DNA of 64,000 bases from Microbacterium jejuense (GCF_019511665.1 NZ_JAEUAW010000004.1:328340-392339), one strand, 5' to 3'. Shown: positions 17,830-26,731, counted from the stretch's first letter. The notes: generated from the letters alone by a model not told the origin. Translations and numbers: made by a program.

Positions 17830-19202
17830 TCACCGTGCGGCGAATCCGGCCAGTCGCGCGCGGCCCGCGCCGACGTGCTCCCGCGCGCGCGACGCGGCCG
17901 CGATGACGTCCGGGTCGTCGGCGCGGTCCGCGGGGATGCGCGCGGGGTTGAGGGTCGTCGAGTTCGACCACGTGCGAAGGTCGGTCTCCTTCGCCATCGC
18001 CAGCGACGCATCCCCGCCGATCACCTGCATGCGCGCCCAGTCCGCCGTCGTGTTCGCGTAGGGGGAGGGGCGGCAGACGCGGTTCTTCTCGGCGTCGTCG
18101 TCGCGCGTCGCCTCGACGTGACCGACGAGCGCGGCTCCGAAGCAGGGGAACCCGACCCGCACCGGCTGCGGGGTGATGGCCTCGGGCGTCCAGATCGGCC
18201 GCAGTCCGGGTACTTCAGGCCCTCGGCGGCGCAGTGAACGACGAGCGCGTCGGCGGGGATGCGCACATCGCCTCCGTCGAATCGGAGGCGTCCCGGCGCG
18301 ACGGACCGAAGGTGTCCTCGCCGGACGACGTCGTCGATCGTCCGCGCCAGCTCGAGCTCCCATCGGGCGAGCGTCGGCGTCTTGGCCATCGTGGGGGTCA
18401 CGCGGGAGTCGATGCGGAGCATGATGCCGGCATCCTCCAGCCGGAGGAAGAGGTCGTCCGGATCGTCGGCCGCGGCCGCTGCGGCCATCGTGTCGGCGCC
18501 CATCCCCAGGAAGATCGCGGGGTCGGGCTGGACGACGGCGCGATTGAGCAGCCACGGGTCCCGCGGCCGGACCCACGTGATCGCGTCGGGTCCCACGCCG
18601 CTGCACAGCAGCCACACGCAGGTGTCGATCGCCGTCTTGCCCGCACCGACGACGACGTACCTCGACGGCGTCGTTGCGCACGTGGCGAGGTCGTTGACCG
18701 GGACCACCAGGGCGCCGCTTTCGACGGCGAACGGAGGCGGTGTCCGCGAGGGGATGTCCGGCGAGAGGTACCTCGCGTCGACGATGCGCGCACGCGGGGC
18801 GTGGAAGCGCGCGCCGCTGACGATGGACCGGAAGCGTCCATCGCCCATGTAGTCGCTCCGCCCGTGGAACACCACACGGCCGGTGGCGACGAGTCGCTCG
18901 AGCACGCGGGCGTAGTACGCGCACACCTCGGCGACGCCGGCGCGCTCGTGCAGTCCGCGCTCGGGGCCGGTCGTCTGCACGCGGCCGCCGCCGAGCAGGG
19001 TCGAAGCCACGCCGTAGAAGGCCGACGCCTGATGCAGGCGCACGAAGCCGTAGGCGTCCAGCCAGTGTCCCCCGGATCCGACCCGGCGATCGACGAGCGC
19101 GACCGACACGTCCGAGGACGCGTCGACGAGGGCGTCGACGAATGCCATCCCCATGGCCCCAGCCCCGACGACGACGTAGTCGACGTCGACGATCGTCTCC
19201 AT
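17830..19202 (-). pseudogene. Flavin-dependent NAD(P)-binding oxidoreductase, frameshifted
   Basis: Reads as a two-Rossmann flavoprotein. METIVDVDYVVVGAGAMGM gives the FAD motif GAGAMG, and the second nucleotide site YVVVGAGKTAIDT sits near the middle. The coding frame holds from 19202 to about 18205 (through AAEGLKYP), then turns into Arg/Ser-rich nonsense. The natural continuation LRPIWTPEAITPQPV to GAGRARLAGFAAR is found at once in another minus frame ending at 17830. Two bases stand where three are expected at about 18204-18209, so a one-base deletion explains it. The reconstructed protein would be about 456 residues. A genuine mutation or a sequencing error cannot be told apart here. Confidence 0.82.
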
Positions 19203-19297
19203 GCGCCCATCAGAGCAGGGGGCGGAGGGCGGGTCAATGGCTGGCGCGTCCGGCAGTAGGGCGGCCGCGTGTCGGCGGTCGCGCGTAGTCTCGCGGT

Positions 19298-19693
19298 ATG
19301 GCTGCCACGCTCGATGATCTGCGCCGCATCGCGCAGGGGCTTCCGGGCAGCGAGGAGCGGCAGACGACCGGTGGCGCGGCGTGGTTCGTGCGCAGCAAGC
19401 TGTATGCGTGGGAGTGCCATCCGTGGCCGAGCATCCCCGAGGACGTGCGCGCCATCGTGGCGTCGGAGCTCGTCGTCGGCGTGAAGATCGCGGATCCCGA
19501 CGATGCGCTCGCGCTCCGGCAGATGGAGCCCGGTGTCTTCCTGCCCCCGACGACCCGCTGGGGTGAGCCGAAGATCGCGTTCCGCATGGCCGGCATCGAC
19601 CCCGGCCACTTCGCCGAACTCGTGACGGAGGCGTGGCGCGTGCAGGCGCCGAAGTACCTGAGGCGCGAGCATGATGAGTCCATCGGCCTCTGA
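19298..19693 (+). CDS. MmcQ/YjbR family protein
   Basis: 131-residue protein of the MmcQ/YjbR (CyaY-like fold) family, often described as DNA-binding but without a proven function. Blocks: LPGSEERQTTGGAAWFV, then ADPDDALALRQMEPGVFLPP near the middle, and ELVTEAWRVQAPKYL at the C-terminus. Leaderless: TAGTCT at 19286-19291, 6 nt before the ATG. Divergent from the frameshifted flavoprotein. Confidence 0.87.
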   Translation: MAATLDDLRRIAQGLPGSEERQTTGGAAWFVRSKLYAWECHPWPSIPEDVRAIVASELVVGVKIADPDDALALRQMEPGVFLPPTTRWGEPKIAFRMAGIDPGHFAELVTEAWRVQAPKYLRREHDESIGL

Positions 19694-19765
19694 TCGTCGC
19701 GACCGAGTGGCGGCGGCGGCGCCCGGTGCGGCATCCTTCGATCAGGGCGACCCGTGAGGAGGCGC

Positions 19766-20242
19766 ATGGCGGACGTGGAGATCAGGATCGCGCGCGATGA
19801 CGAGCTCGAAGAGGTCGTGCGACTGCGGTGGCTGTGGACGACCGAGCGGGGCGCCCAGGCCGAGACCGACGAGGAGGCGTTCGTGCGAGGCGCGGCAGCC
19901 TGGGCGCGGGCACACCGCGAGACCCATGTCCCGCATGTCGCGATCGACCCGGACGGGACGGTCGTGGGCATGGCATGGCTGGCGCTCACACCGCGTGTGG
20001 CGAGCACCCACAGCCTCGACCGCTGGTCGGGAGATCTGCAGTCGTGCTACGTGCTGCCCGAGCGACGCGACACCGGGATCGGGGGCCGGCTCGTCGAGGC
20101 CGTTCTCGCCACCGCACGCGAGCGGGGCGCGGAGCACGTCACCGTCCATACGTCGCCGGGCTCCATCCGGATGTACGCGCGTCATGGCTTCCAGCCGAAC
20201 GACCGCCTGCTGTGGGCCGACGGGTCGCTGGCCGGAGGCTGA
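19766..20242 (+). CDS. GNAT-family N-acetyltransferase
   Basis: 158 residues with the acetyl-CoA fold: the central beta strands VVGMAWLALTPR, the pyrophosphate-binding motif RRDTGIGGRLVEAVLA (R/Q-x-x-G-x-G/A type) and the C-terminal SIRMYARHGFQPND. Substrate unknown. ATG 19766 is chosen because AGGAGG (19757-19762) lies just upstream; a GTG at 19754 would place the ribosome site inside the gene. Confidence 0.9.
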   Translation: MADVEIRIARDDELEEVVRLRWLWTTERGAQAETDEEAFVRGAAAWARAHRETHVPHVAIDPDGTVVGMAWLALTPRVASTHSLDRWSGDLQSCYVLPERRDTGIGGRLVEAVLATARERGAEHVTVHTSPGSIRMYARHGFQPNDRLLWADGSLAGG

Positions 20243-20292
20243 CCGCCCCCGACGGGGCGACGCGCGCCTGCACGGCCGGGCCTCGTAGTCAA

Positions 20293-20320
20293 GCCCCTCC
20301 CTGCGGGTCGTGCGAGGGGC
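20293..20320. terminator. Possible hairpin after the GNAT gene
   Basis: Inverted repeat GCCCCTC (20293-20299) and GAGGGGC (20314-20320) with a 14-nt loop, 13 bp before the next ATG. It could be a weak terminator or an operator for the downstream small gene. Confidence 0.35.
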
Positions 20321-20332
20321 GACCCTCAGGTC

Positions 20333-20623
20333 ATGCACACAGACGACATCCACCAGCTCGAGCTCACGCCGCTGGCAGACCGGTGCTGGCGACTCTGCGA
20401 CCGCAACGTGGCGGGAAGCGACGCGGCAAGCGTCGTCGCGTACGTCGAGCTGCTGGACGACGGCGTCTACGAGGCGGTGTGGGTGTCGGTCGGCATCGGC
20501 TCCGCCCGCTTCGTGACGCTCGAGTCGCTCTTCGGCGCGGCGCTGGAGCTCATGGCGCAGTCCATGAGCTTCGGCCCATTCAAACCGTCGCCGATCCCGC
20601 ACCGGCCGCCCGCGCACGCGTGA
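20333..20623 (+). CDS. Hypothetical protein, 96 residues
   Basis: Soluble, acidic small protein (MHTDDIHQLELTPLADRCW; YVELLDDGVYEAVWVSVG; a Pro-rich C-terminus). No family or motif recognised. Third-position GC and the ordered alternation of hydrophobic residues support coding. It begins at an ATG 13 bp after an inverted repeat. Could be a small regulator or housekeeping protein. Confidence 0.65.
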   Translation: MHTDDIHQLELTPLADRCWRLCDRNVAGSDAASVVAYVELLDDGVYEAVWVSVGIGSARFVTLESLFGAALELMAQSMSFGPFKPSPIPHRPPAHA

Positions 20624-20656
20624 CGGCGTGTCGGCGCCCGGTGGCAGGATGGGCGC

Positions 20657-21484
20657 ATGCCTGAGTCACCGGAAGTCGAGGCCCTCGCGCAGTTCCTCGC
20701 GCACGAGGCGTCGGGCCGCGAGATCCGCGGGGTCGACGTCCTGGAGTTCCGCGCGGTCAAGACCCGGTCGGCGCCGCCCGCAGGCCTCGTCGGCCGCACC
20801 ATCACCGGCGCCGCTCGGCACGGCAAGCATGTGGAGCTGGTGCTCGACGCCGGCAGCCTGGTCGTGTCGCTCGGTCGCCACGGCTGGATGCGGTGGCTCG
20901 AAGCGGGCGCACCCGAACCCGACGCCGAGCTGCCGCCCGCGCTGGCCGCGATCGACCTCGACGGCGGCGCGACCCTTCAGGCGACGGATGCCGGCACGTG
21001 GGTGTCGCTCGGACTCCATGTGGTCGGCGACGCGAACGAGGTTCCCGCGATCGCCAAGCTCGGTCCCGACCCCGCCGACGCCGCATTCACCCGCGCCGAC
21101 TTCGACAGTGCGCTCGGCCGTCGCCGCAAGCAGGTGAAGGCCATCCTGCAGGAGCAGGAGTCGCTCGCGGGCATCGGCAACGCGTACTCGGACGAGATCC
21201 TGCATCTGGCGCGCGTGTCGCCGGTGGTCCACGCCGCGGCGCTCGACGATGCGGGCGCGCAACGGCTGTTCGACGCGACCGTGGCGACCATCCGGGGCGC
21301 CATCGACGCCCGGCGCGGCATCCCGATCGATCGCCTGAAAGCCGACAAGGTGGCGTCGATGCGGGTGCACGGGCGCGCGGGCGAGACCTGCCCGGTGTGT
21401 GGCGACACGATCCGGGATCTCGCGTTCGCCAGCACGACCGCCCAGTACTGCCCCACATGCCAGACCGGGGGAGAACTGCTGTGA
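20657..21484 (+). CDS. Fpg/Nei family DNA glycosylase
   Basis: Base-excision repair glycosylase/AP lyase of 275 residues. After Met removal the N-terminus is Pro-Glu (PESPEV), the family's catalytic pair. The conserved Lys lies in ARHGKHVELV, the helix-two-turn-helix in GIGNAYSDEILHLARVSP, and the zinc finger is C-x2-C...C-x2-C (CPVCGDTIRDL and YCPTCQ). GNAYSDEIL rather than GNIYVDEAL places it outside classical MutM, near the actinobacterial Fpg2/Nei group; lesion preference is unknown. A CAGGAT hexamer 7 nt upstream suggests a near-leaderless start. Confidence 0.92.
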   Translation: MPESPEVEALAQFLAHEASGREIRGVDVLEFRAVKTRSAPPAGLVGRTITGAARHGKHVELVLDAGSLVVSLGRHGWMRWLEAGAPEPDAELPPALAAIDLDGGATLQATDAGTWVSLGLHVVGDANEVPAIAKLGPDPADAAFTRADFDSALGRRRKQVKAILQEQESLAGIGNAYSDEILHLARVSPVVHAAALDDAGAQRLFDATVATIRGAIDARRGIPIDRLKADKVASMRVHGRAGETCPVCGDTIRDLAFASTTAQYCPTCQTGGELL

Positions 21485-21522
21485 TCGGCCGCGCGACGCC
21501 GCCCACGGGTAGCATGGGACGC

Positions 21523-21645
21523 ATGAGCACCCCGCAGCAGCCGGCCACCATCACCCTCGCGCCCGTGCCGGACGACAAGAACCTCCTCACGGTCGTCGAC
21601 GCCGGCGACTCGTGCTGCGGCGGCGGCAGCTGCAGCATCGGCTGA
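21523..21645 (+). CDS. Small protein with Cys-rich C-terminus, 40 residues
   Basis: Short open frame with a soluble N-terminal part (MSTPQQPATITLAPVPDD) and the tail DSCCGGGSCSIG. It has a convincing leaderless start: TAGCAT at 21510-21515, 7 nt before the ATG. The Cys-Cys-Gly3-Ser-Cys tail could bind a metal ion or be a modification site. No family name can be given. It lies between the Fpg-like gene and a membrane protein on the same strand, with gaps of 38 and 33 bp. Confidence 0.6.
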   Translation: MSTPQQPATITLAPVPDDKNLLTVVDAGDSCCGGGSCSIG

Positions 21646-21678
21646 CGGGCTCGCGGTGGATCGCCGGTCGGGGTCGCG

Positions 21679-22188
21679 ATGACCGACGAGCAGCTGCACA
21701 TCTCTCCGCGCGTCGCGCGCATCCTGATGTCGGAAGAGGCCGTGTACGGCCTCATCCTCGTCTCGGGCATGATCGTCGTGAGCGGCACCCTGGTGGGCAC
21801 GTCGGCCAATGCGCTCGTGACCGTCGCCGTCACGGTCTTCGTCTTCTACCTGGCGCACGTCTACGCGGGCACCCTCGGGCGCCTCGCCGCCACCGACGGC
21901 GGTGCGCGCCTCAGCACGAGCATCCGCGAAGCCGCGCGTCATTCCCTCGGCATGATCATGGCCTCGGTCGCCCCGATCGTGATCCTGCTGCTGGGCACCA
22001 CCGACCTCATCGACGACATGACCGCCATCTGGGTCGCCCTCATCGTCAACGCCGTGCTGCTGGGCGTGCTCGGCTGGATCGCCGTCGCCCGCTGGACTCC
22101 GCGCTTCTGGCCTCGGCTGCTGAGCGCCCTGATCACCGCGGGGTTCGGTCTGGTGCTAATCGCATTGAAGGCCTTCATCCACCACTGA
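21679..22188 (+). CDS. Hypothetical membrane protein (four to five helices)
   Basis: 169 residues: a soluble N-terminus (MTDEQLHISPRVARILMSEE) and about four to five helices (GLILVSGMIVVSGTLVG; VAVTVFVFYLAHVYAG; MIMASVAPIVILLLG; AIWVALIVNAVLLGVLGW; SALITAGFGLVLIALKAF). No family recognised. It follows the 40-residue Cys-rich gene closely. Its 3' end overlaps the convergent AhpD-like gene by 14 bp, so the two mRNAs are antisense to each other there. Confidence 0.75.
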   Translation: MTDEQLHISPRVARILMSEEAVYGLILVSGMIVVSGTLVGTSANALVTVAVTVFVFYLAHVYAGTLGRLAATDGGARLSTSIREAARHSLGMIMASVAPIVILLLGTTDLIDDMTAIWVALIVNAVLLGVLGWIAVARWTPRFWPRLLSALITAGFGLVLIALKAFIHH

Positions 22189-22783
22189 CGTCACGCGCCG
22201 TCGCGCTGTGCGGCGTCGCTTCGCGCAACGCCGACGACAGTGCCGGACTGAGCCCGGGAACCTCGTCGACCGGCACCGCCAGCGCCTGGAGGGCGCGGCT
22301 GAAGAAGTTGCGGGCGGCGGCTGCGAGGGTCACATCGACGATCTGTCGATCCGAGAAGCCGACGTCGCGCAGGCGCTGGCTGTCGGCGTCCGTCATGCCG
22401 GCGGCATCCGTCGACAGCCTCTCTGCGAACTCGAACACCGCGAGGTCCGCCTCGTCCAGCCCGCCGCCAGGTTCGTCGCGGACCAGGGCGGCCAGCTGGT
22501 CCTCGTCGAACAGGCCCGCGCGCAGGCTCTTACGCCCGTGCGCGAGCAGGCAGTGCTGCGAGCCGATCGCCCGCGCCGCACCCAGAGTGGCGAGCTCGTA
22601 CGTGCGCAGGCCGATCGACGGGACGATCGCCCTGATGAGCGCTTCGAATGCCTGGTGGGCCTCGGGGTTCAACGCCATGGCGCGCGTGTGCGCATAGACG
22701 ATGCCGTCCTCGCGCAGGTCGCCTTCGTACATGTCGGCGACGTGACCGGTGGCGGTTCCGATCTCGGGGGTGGTGACGATCAT
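22175..22783 (-). CDS. Carboxymuconolactone decarboxylase/AhpD-like peroxidase-related protein
   Basis: 202-residue alpha-helical protein of the AhpD/CMD fold. The active-site segment reads GSQHCLLAHGRKSLRAG, with one Cys and the family His, but not the CxxC of true AhpD alkyl-hydroperoxidase partners. It best fits the uncharacterised peroxidase-related CMD group. ATG 22783 has GGGAGG 6 nt upstream; a longer in-frame reading upstream runs into the terminator and is rejected. It lies downstream of the MFS exporter but is separated by a strong terminator. Confidence 0.87.
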   Translation of the reverse strand: MIVTTPEIGTATGHVADMYEGDLREDGIVYAHTRAMALNPEAHQAFEALIRAIVPSIGLRTYELATLGAARAIGSQHCLLAHGRKSLRAGLFDEDQLAALVRDEPGGGLDEADLAVFEFAERLSTDAAGMTDADSQRLRDVGFSDRQIVDVTLAAAARNFFSRALQALAVPVDEVPGLSPALSSALREATPHSATARDVSGG

Positions 22784-22824
22784 GGGTGCCTCCCAGCAGG
22801 GTGTGTCTCGGGTGCATCCAGAAT

Positions 22825-22866
22825 CACGGATGCCCCGCCCCCTGTCGAGGGAGCGGGGCATCCGTG
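22825..22866 (-). terminator. Terminator after the DHA2 exporter gene
   Basis: Perfect 13-bp inverted repeat: CACGGATGCCCCG (22825-22837) and CGGGGCATCCGTG (22854-22866). It carries one GGATGCC heptamer in each arm and separates the exporter gene from the AhpD-like gene. Confidence 0.82.
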
Positions 22867-22885
22867 AGATACGCGGGGAGCCTGA

Positions 22886-24409
22886 TCAGTGCCCGGCGAC
22901 CATGCCCTCGGGCTGGTCGGCCGGCTTGCGGATGAGGAACGCGCCGACCAGCAGCGGGAGCGACAGGACTGCCGCGGTGAGGAACGCCGCGTGCGTGCCC
23001 GCGGCGCCGGCGGCAAGCGCGTCGGCGCCGGACTCGGTCGCGCCGGACGTCGCCGCCGCCATCACACCGAACATGAGCGCGATGCCGGCCGCTCCGGCGA
23101 CCTGCTGGACGGTGCCGAGCACGGCCGAGCCGTACGAGTAGAACTTCGGCTGCAGCGAAGCGAGCGAGGCCGTGAACAATGGCGTGAACGACAGAGCCAG
23201 GCCGAAGGACAGCACGGTCTGCGCCACCGCCAGCAGCCAGACCGGGGTCGACTGCGTGAAGGTGGTGTAGTACCAGAGCATTCCGCTCGTGATCACGGCA
23301 CCCGGGACGAGCAGGATGCGCGTGCCCCAGCGGTCGTACACGCGCCCGATGACCGGACCGGCCAGACCCATCGCCAGCGCACCGGGCAGCACGACGAGGC
23401 CCGTCGTCAGCGGGTCGACGCCCAGGACGTCCTGCGCGTACAGCGGCACGACGGTGATCGCGCCGAAGAACGCCATGGACATGATGGCCATCTGCGCGAT
23501 CGAGAGCGAGAAGTTCGCGCTTCCGAACACGCGAAGGTCGAGGAGCGCGTCGTCCTTGCGCTGCAGCACCACCTGACGCCAGCCGAACAGACCGAGTGCG
23601 ACGACACCGACGACGAGGGCCACGACGAGGGTCGCCGTGGACGCGGCGCTCGCGGCTGCGGCATCCGCCCCGCCGCCGTGTCCGCCCGCACCCAGCTGGC
23701 TGAGTCCGAACACGAGACCGCCGAACCCGAGGGCCGACAGGATGACCGACACGACGTCGATCGGCGCGTGCGTGGTCTCGCCGAGATTGTGGATCCAGCG
23801 TGCGCCCACCACGAGCGCGACGACGGCGATCGGCAGCACGACGCCGAAGATCCACCGCCACTCGAAGTTGTTCAGCAGGGCGCCCGCCAGCGTCGGGCCG
23901 ATCGCGGGCGCGAGCGACATCACGATGCTGACTCGGCCCATCATGCGTCCGCGGATCGCGGGCGGGACGACGGTCATGAGCGTCGTCATGAGCAGCGGCA
24001 TCATGATCGCGGTGCCGGATGCCTGCACGACGCGTGCCACGAGCAGCATCGTGAACCCGGGGGACAGGAAGGCGATCAGCGTCCCCACCGAGAACAGGCC
24101 CATGGCCGCGACGAACATCGTGCGCGTCGTGAACCGGCGCAGCAGGAAGCCCGTGATCGGGATGACGACCGCCATCGTCAGCATGAACGCGGTCGTGAGC
24201 CACTGCGCGGCCAACGCGGTGATGCCGAGGTCCGTGATGAGGTGCGGGATCGCCACACCCATCGTGGTCTCGTTGAGGATGGCGACGAAGGCCGCTGCAA
24301 GCAGCAGCCACACGACGCGGCTCTCTTCTGGGCGCAGCGCGGGCGCGGCGCCGGGTGCGGAGGCAGCGGGGATGCTGCCCGTTCCGGGTGTCGTCTCGAT
24401 GGCGGCCAT
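22886..24409 (-). CDS. DHA2-family MFS drug exporter
   Basis: 507-residue proton-coupled efflux transporter with the 14-helix DHA2 plan, related to EmrB/QacA-type pumps. Motif features are LNETTMGVAIPHL in helix 1, RGRMMGRVSIVMSLAPAIGPTLAGAL (motif C region in helix 5) and WRWIFGVVLPIA. A glycine/alanine-rich linker (LGAGGHGGGADAAAAS) separates the halves. ATG 24409 has GAGGAGA upstream. An inverted repeat CGGATGG-N11-CCATCCG at 24429-24453 sits in the promoter region and may be an operator, although no regulator is adjacent. Substrate unknown. Confidence 0.93.
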   Translation of the reverse strand: MAAIETTPGTGSIPAASAPGAAPALRPEESRVVWLLLAAAFVAILNETTMGVAIPHLITDLGITALAAQWLTTAFMLTMAVVIPITGFLLRRFTTRTMFVAAMGLFSVGTLIAFLSPGFTMLLVARVVQASGTAIMMPLLMTTLMTVVPPAIRGRMMGRVSIVMSLAPAIGPTLAGALLNNFEWRWIFGVVLPIAVVALVVGARWIHNLGETTHAPIDVVSVILSALGFGGLVFGLSQLGAGGHGGGADAAAASAASTATLVVALVVGVVALGLFGWRQVVLQRKDDALLDLRVFGSANFSLSIAQMAIMSMAFFGAITVVPLYAQDVLGVDPLTTGLVVLPGALAMGLAGPVIGRVYDRWGTRILLVPGAVITSGMLWYYTTFTQSTPVWLLAVAQTVLSFGLALSFTPLFTASLASLQPKFYSYGSAVLGTVQQVAGAAGIALMFGVMAAATSGATESGADALAAGAAGTHAAFLTAAVLSLPLLVGAFLIRKPADQPEGMVAGH

Positions 24410-24428
24410 GGGTCGTCTCCTCGCGGCT

Positions 24429-24453
24429 CGGATGGACAGCAATGTGCCATCCG
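24429..24453. repeat. Inverted repeat upstream of DHA2 exporter
   Basis: CGGATGG (24429-24435) and CCATCCG (24447-24453), 11-nt spacer, 20 bp before the exporter start on the minus strand. Plausible operator or leader hairpin. Confidence 0.45.
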
Positions 24454-24534
24454 AGGATGGCAAGCCTCCAAGGTAACCGCGGGGTCCGACATCGCATTCC
24501 CGGATCCGGGAGCGAATTCGGCGACCGCGGCGGG

Positions 24535-24744
24535 TCAGCTGTGGGTGGGCTCCTCGCCAGGCGCGTTCCAGTCCTCGGAGCCGATGGCGTCGGTCGGCTC
24601 GGGGGTGGGCTCACGCTCTTCGAGGGTGTGGGGCAGCGGGTTCACGAGCTCCTCGTGCGGGATCGCCTTGAGCTCATCGATCTCTGCGCGGAGCTCCGCG
24701 AGGTCGCTGCCGTCGTGTTCAGGGGCATCGGGAGTCGAGGTCAT
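24535..24744 (-). CDS. Small acidic protein, 69 residues
   Basis: Strongly acidic, Pro/Glu-rich, no hydrophobic segment (for example SDLAELRAEIDELKAIPHEE, a probable short helix, then a disordered tail). Function unknown. The start is supported by TAGGCT (24756-24751) 6 nt before the ATG. Divergent from the ABC exporter; the two leaderless -10 hexamers (24751-24756 and 24788-24793) are about 32 bp apart. Confidence 0.65.
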   Translation of the reverse strand: MTSTPDAPEHDGSDLAELRAEIDELKAIPHEELVNPLPHTLEEREPTPEPTDAIGSEDWNAPGEEPTHS

Positions 24745-24787
24745 ACCGCGAGCCTAGCGTCGCGGCCGCCGATGTCGAGACGCTCAC

Positions 24788-24793
24788 TAGGCT
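24788..24793 (+). promoter_or_regulatory. -10 element of leaderless ABC exporter gene
   Basis: TAGGCT, 6 nt before GTG 24800, which is chosen over the ATG two codons later because of this spacing. Confidence 0.55.
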
Positions 24794-24799
24794 GGCGGA

Positions 24800-26710
24800 G
24801 TGAGCATGCGCGGCGGTGGTGGCGGGGGAGGACACCCCGGCTTCCGTCCGGTGGACACCGAGGCGCAGCGGCGCGCGAACGCCTCGGCCCCGCGCATCCC
24901 CGACCTCGGTGCGCGCGTGGTCGCCCTGTTCCGCCCGTACCTGTGGTCGATCGTGCTCACGGGCGTCCTCGTCGTGGGCGGCGCCGGCATCGCGGTCATC
25001 CCGCCGCTGCTGGTGCAGCGCGTCTTCGACGACGCGCTGTTCCCGGTCGACGGATCGGCGCCGGACCTCGCGCTGCTGTGGCGTCTCGTGCTCGCGATGA
25101 TCGCGCTGTTCCTGCTCGGCGCGGCCGTCGGCGTGCTGCAGACGTGGCTCACCTCGACCGTGGGCAACCGCGTGACCGGAGACCTCCGCACGAAGCTGTT
25201 CGACCACCTGCAGTCGATGGAGCTCGCGTTCTTCACGCGCACGAAGACGGGCGTCATCCAGTCGCGGCTGCAGAACGACGTCGGCGGCGTGTCGGGCGTG
25301 CTGACGAACACCGTCACGAGCATCCTCGGCAACGCCGTCACCGTCGTGGCCTCGCTCGTCGCGATGATCATCATCGACTGGCGCCTCACCCTCATCGCCG
25401 TCGTGCTGATGCCGTTCCTCGTGATCGTGCAGCGCCGGGTGGGGCAGGTGCGCGCACGCATCGCCGGTGAGACGCAGGAGTCGCTGTCGGAGCTGACCTC
25501 GATCACGCAGGAGACCCTGAGCGTCTCGGGCATCCTCCTGTCGAAATCGTTCAACCGGCAGCGCACCGAGTCGGCGCGCTACGCGGACGAGAACACCAAC
25601 CAGGTGCGGCTGCAGGTGCGGCGCGCCATGAGCGGCCAGGGCTTCTTCGCGGTCGTGCAGGTGCTGATGGCCAGCGTGCCCGCCGTGATCTACCTCGTGT
25701 CGGGGTACTTCATCTCCGACGGCGCCGACGCGATCACGGCGGGAACGATCGTCGCCTTCACGACGGTGCAGGCTCGACTGCTCATGCCTCTCATGGGTCT
25801 CATGCGCGTCTCGCTCGACCTGCAGACGTCGTCGGCCCTGTTCGCGCGCATCTTCGAGTACCTCGACCTGGTGCCGTCGATCCAGGACGCCCCCGACGCC
25901 CTGGACGTCGCCGCGGCGCCCGGGCCGCTCGGCCGCATCGAGTTCCGCGACGTCGTCTTCCGGTATCCGGATGCCGCACCCGACGCCCACCCGACGCTGC
26001 GAGGGGTGTCGTTCGTCGCCGAGCCGGGCCAGCACGTGGCGTTCGTCGGGCCGTCCGGCGCCGGCAAGACGACCGTGCTGTACCTCACGCCGCGCCTGTA
26101 CGAGGCGTCCGCGGGATCCGTGCTGTTCGCGGGCGAGGAGGTGCGGCACCTGCGGCAGGAGTCGATCATCGACAGCGTCGGCATCGTGTCGCAGGAGACG
26201 TACCTCTTCCACGCGACGATCCGCGAGAACCTGCGTTACGCCAAGCCCGACGCGACGGATGCCGAGTTGGAGGCCGCGTGCCGCGCCGCCAACATCCACC
26301 ATGTCATCTCGGGGTTCGAGAAGGGCTACGACACCGTGGTGGGCGAGCGCGGCTACCGGCTCTCTGGCGGCGAGAAGCAGCGCATCGCGATCGCGCGCGT
26401 GCTGCTGAAGGATCCGCCGGTACTGCTCCTCGACGAGGCGACGTCGGCGCTCGACACGGTGTCGGAGCGGGTGGTGCAGGAGGCATTGGATGCCGCCTCC
26501 CGCGGCCGCACGACGCTCACTGTCGCGCACCGTCTGTCGACGGTGATCGGAGCGGACGTCATCCACGTCGTCGAGGGCGGGCGCATCGTCGAGTCGGGCA
26601 CCCACGCCGAGCTGATCGCGGCCGGCGGGCTCTACTCCGAGCTCGCGGCGCAGCAGCTGGCGTCGTCGCGCATCCTGGAGGCCGAGCAGGCGCTCGAGGC
26701 CGAGGACTGA
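24800..26710 (+). CDS. ABC exporter, fused permease and ATPase (half-transporter)
   Basis: 636 residues in the type IV exporter arrangement. A Gly-rich N-terminus (RGGGGGGGHPG) precedes six transmembrane helices (about 45-330) and a C-terminal nucleotide-binding domain. The latter has Walker A GPSGAGKTT, Q-loop SQETYLFHATIRENL, signature LSGGEKQR, Walker B LLLDEATSALD and H-loop VAHRLSTV. As a half-transporter it must dimerise, and no partner half is adjacent, so a homodimer is likely. Such pumps export lipids or drugs; nothing here narrows the substrate. Confidence 0.95.
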   Translation: MSMRGGGGGGGHPGFRPVDTEAQRRANASAPRIPDLGARVVALFRPYLWSIVLTGVLVVGGAGIAVIPPLLVQRVFDDALFPVDGSAPDLALLWRLVLAMIALFLLGAAVGVLQTWLTSTVGNRVTGDLRTKLFDHLQSMELAFFTRTKTGVIQSRLQNDVGGVSGVLTNTVTSILGNAVTVVASLVAMIIIDWRLTLIAVVLMPFLVIVQRRVGQVRARIAGETQESLSELTSITQETLSVSGILLSKSFNRQRTESARYADENTNQVRLQVRRAMSGQGFFAVVQVLMASVPAVIYLVSGYFISDGADAITAGTIVAFTTVQARLLMPLMGLMRVSLDLQTSSALFARIFEYLDLVPSIQDAPDALDVAAAPGPLGRIEFRDVVFRYPDAAPDAHPTLRGVSFVAEPGQHVAFVGPSGAGKTTVLYLTPRLYEASAGSVLFAGEEVRHLRQESIIDSVGIVSQETYLFHATIRENLRYAKPDATDAELEAACRAANIHHVISGFEKGYDTVVGERGYRLSGGEKQRIAIARVLLKDPPVLLLDEATSALDTVSERVVQEALDAASRGRTTLTVAHRLSTVIGADVIHVVEGGRIVESGTHAELIAAGGLYSELAAQQLASSRILEAEQALEAED

Positions 26711-26731
26711 TCTCTCACGCGCGGCGTCGCG

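Noticed and set aside
24429..24453. Reading the GGATGG...CCATCC repeat as another GGATGCC element
   Set aside because: The sequence differs at the sixth base (GGATGG), so it was kept as a separate inverted repeat.
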